Shown: positions 13,480 to 14,333 of the stretch, one piece after another
How positions within the stretch are numbered: position 1 is the first letter of the stretch
How the letters are laid out: each line of letters starts with the position of its first letter
NCBI GenBank assembly: GCA_029287875.1
Contig: JARFQH010000066.1
Coordinates: forward strand, 1-14,333
Reading direction: 5' to 3'
From: Desulfobacteraceae bacterium
Lineage (GTDB): Bacteria; Desulfobacterota; Desulfobacteria; Desulfobacterales; SG8-13
Length of the DNA stretch: 14,333 nt
Translations under genes and position numbers: made by a program
The notes under the pieces: model-generated
Databases searched by the model: none
Told to the model about the DNA's origin: nothing
What the model saw: the letters and a program-made list of their open reading frames with translations, nothing else

Positions 13480-14031
13480 TCAAAGGCGGCAGATCGTATC
13501 ATCACATGGGCAAGCACCATTAACCTCGTAGGCATAGAAAAGCCGCGACTCCATCTGGGCCCGGTACGGAGAAATAGGTTCAAATTCAGCGGCTGCAATC
13601 AGCGCCAGCAGCCGTTTTCTATCCGGCAGCGCCTCCAGGCCGTGGTCGATGACGCGACCGGTGGATCCGTCGAGTACATCGGCATCCTCCCCGTTGGTTG
13701 CCACGACGACGGGTATCTGATAGGGCGCCAGGAGGCGGGAGGCCGCCAGGGCAGAGCGGTGGCGGGTGACGATCGAGCCGGGGCCGTATTTGACAATCAT
13801 GGAGAGCCGATCCTGGAGCGTCACCACAAAATCGATGTTGACCATGGCCTGATGCGAACCGGCCCTCGCCATCAGGGATTGGCGGGGGTGAATGTCACTT
13901 CGCCGATATCCCTTTTTTTCAACCAACAGACGGGCCAGTTTCTGGCGATGGCGTTCGTCATGAGTGTCGGCCAGGATTTCACCGGTGATGGTGTCGGTCA
14001 GTTCGCCGAGTATCAGATGATGACCGTTCAT
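13480..14031 (-). CDS. Small HsdR N-terminal-domain-like protein, nuclease motif degenerate
   Basis: A 183-residue protein resembling the type I restriction enzyme R-subunit N-terminal family (HSDR_N_2), here standing alone. Recognisable parts are RQKLARLLVEKKGY (29-42), the core strand pair VNIDFVV (64-70) and LSMIVKYGPG (76-85), and RLLAPYQIPVVVATNGEDADVLD (99-121). In active relatives the second strand reads like IVExK, the PD-(D/E)xK nuclease signature. Here the aligned segment is IVKYG, so the acidic residue and the lysine appear lost while D67 remains. The tail has three cysteines (C174, C176, C181). No helicase domain, HsdM or HsdS lies nearby. A nucleic-acid-binding or regulatory role is possible; function is unknown. 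The ATG has no well-placed ribosome binding site (GGAG is 16 bases away), but the N-terminus looks family-like. Confidence 0.82.
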   Translation of the reverse strand: MNGHHLILGELTDTITGEILADTHDERHRQKLARLLVEKKGYRRSDIHPRQSLMARAGSHQAMVNIDFVVTLQDRLSMIVKYGPGSIVTRHRSALAASRLLAPYQIPVVVATNGEDADVLDGSTGRVIDHGLEALPDRKRLLALIAAAEFEPISPYRAQMESRLFYAYEVNGACPCDDTICRL

Positions 14032-14220
14032 TTTAATCGTTTCGCTACTCCAATATTATGGGGGTGTCAACCCCGCCGGTTTCAATGCAGAAATAGACCT
14101 CTGCTCTCGGTTTAGGCTTTACATGAACCTGTATTGTGGGCTACGTTACTTTTTTTTCTCCGGGCAGGACCAAAGCTGACGGAGGTTCTTGAAGGCTGAT
14201 CTATTGAAGTGTTAGGCGAA
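14032..14220. other. Intergenic stretch upstream of the HsdR-N-like gene
   Basis: No gene is supported here. A perfect -35-like TTGACA lies at 14071-14066 on the minus strand with no convincing -10 (TAGCGA at 17 bp). A run of eight T on the plus strand around 14151-14158 has no clear stem before it, so I do not call a terminator. Confidence 0.4.
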
Positions 14221-14331
14221 TTATTCGGTGAATTGCAAGGGTTCGACGTGCCGCATGCTATCGATTCGAGAGGAATTTGAAAATAGGGAACGCAGTTTCA
14301 TGTCACCCTTTGGCTGCCTGAGCGCGGCGTC
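14221..14331 (-). CDS. Possible C-terminal end of an unrecognised ORF cut by the window edge
   Basis: Thirty-six open codons end at a TAA (14223-14221); the frame is still open at the window edge. The peptide contains KLRSLFSNSSRIDSMRHVEP and ends in LQFTE. I recognise no family. It is short, so an open frame by chance is quite possible; the codons near the edge are GC-rich as in the neighbouring genes. Sequence beyond the window would decide. Confidence 0.25.
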   Translation of the reverse strand, partial: DAALRQPKGDMKLRSLFSNSSRIDSMRHVEPLQFTE

Positions 14332-14333
14332 GC

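Noticed and set aside
13375..14115. Plus-strand ORF of 246 codons opposite the HsdR-N-like gene
   Set aside because: It is antisense to a minus-strand protein with recognisable family motifs; its own translation shows no domain.
14140..14160. Plus-strand terminator at the T8 run
   Set aside because: No stable stem immediately precedes the T-run and no plus-strand gene ends there.
1..14333. CRISPR array, insertion sequence, prophage or defence island
   Set aside because: No regularly spaced repeats, transposase, integrase or target-site duplications were seen; the only restriction-like protein stands alone and lacks its catalytic motif.

Overview
The window is a chromosomal stretch of a Gram-negative bacterium, most likely a Desulfobacterota (former Deltaproteobacteria) sulfate-reducer-type genome. 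This rests on the gene orders (rimP-nusA-infB-DUF503-rbfA-nrnA and infC-rpmI-rplT-pheS-pheT-merR), the style of the proteins, and a small HsdR-N-like protein of a kind I associate with that group. It is an inference; no rRNA or species marker is present. Nearly everything is on the minus strand, so transcription runs from high to low coordinates.

Reading with transcription: at 14331-14221 there may be the tail of an unrecognised ORF cut by the window edge. It is followed by a small protein with a type I restriction HsdR N-terminal-like domain whose nuclease motif looks degenerate (14031-13480), and by a zinc nucleoside/tRNA deaminase (13359-12841). Then comes a translation cluster: infC (IF3, apparently starting at a rare AUA codon), rpmI (L35), rplT (L20), pheS and pheT (phenylalanyl-tRNA synthetase) and a MerR-type regulator. 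The spacers infC-rpmI (214 nt) and rpmI-rplT (179 nt) are long and full of inverted repeats. The first contains mutually exclusive pairings ending in a U-run, as expected of an attenuator.

The only plus-strand gene is a membrane-anchored class III adenylate/guanylate cyclase (6106-7203). It converges on merR and diverges from tRNA-Gly(CCC).

The second minus-strand cluster begins with tRNA-Gly(CCC) at 5997-5922. A leader follows that holds an AT-rich inverted repeat over a TATAAT box and a rho-independent terminator. Then come rimP, nusA, infB, DUF503 (ylxP-like), rbfA and the 5' part of a DHH-family nanoRNase/pAp phosphatase gene (nrnA) that runs off the window. The last three genes overlap by ATGA-type junctions. 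The two clusters together encode initiation factors IF2 and IF3, two 30S maturation factors, the antitermination factor NusA, two 50S proteins and a tRNA synthetase. This is growth-rate-linked translation machinery, and several leaders look built for feedback control.

No phage, insertion sequence, CRISPR or defence island is visible. The most interesting signals are regulatory (the infC-rpmI switch, the terminator in front of rimP, the AUA start of infC) and the catalytically degenerate HsdR-N-like protein.
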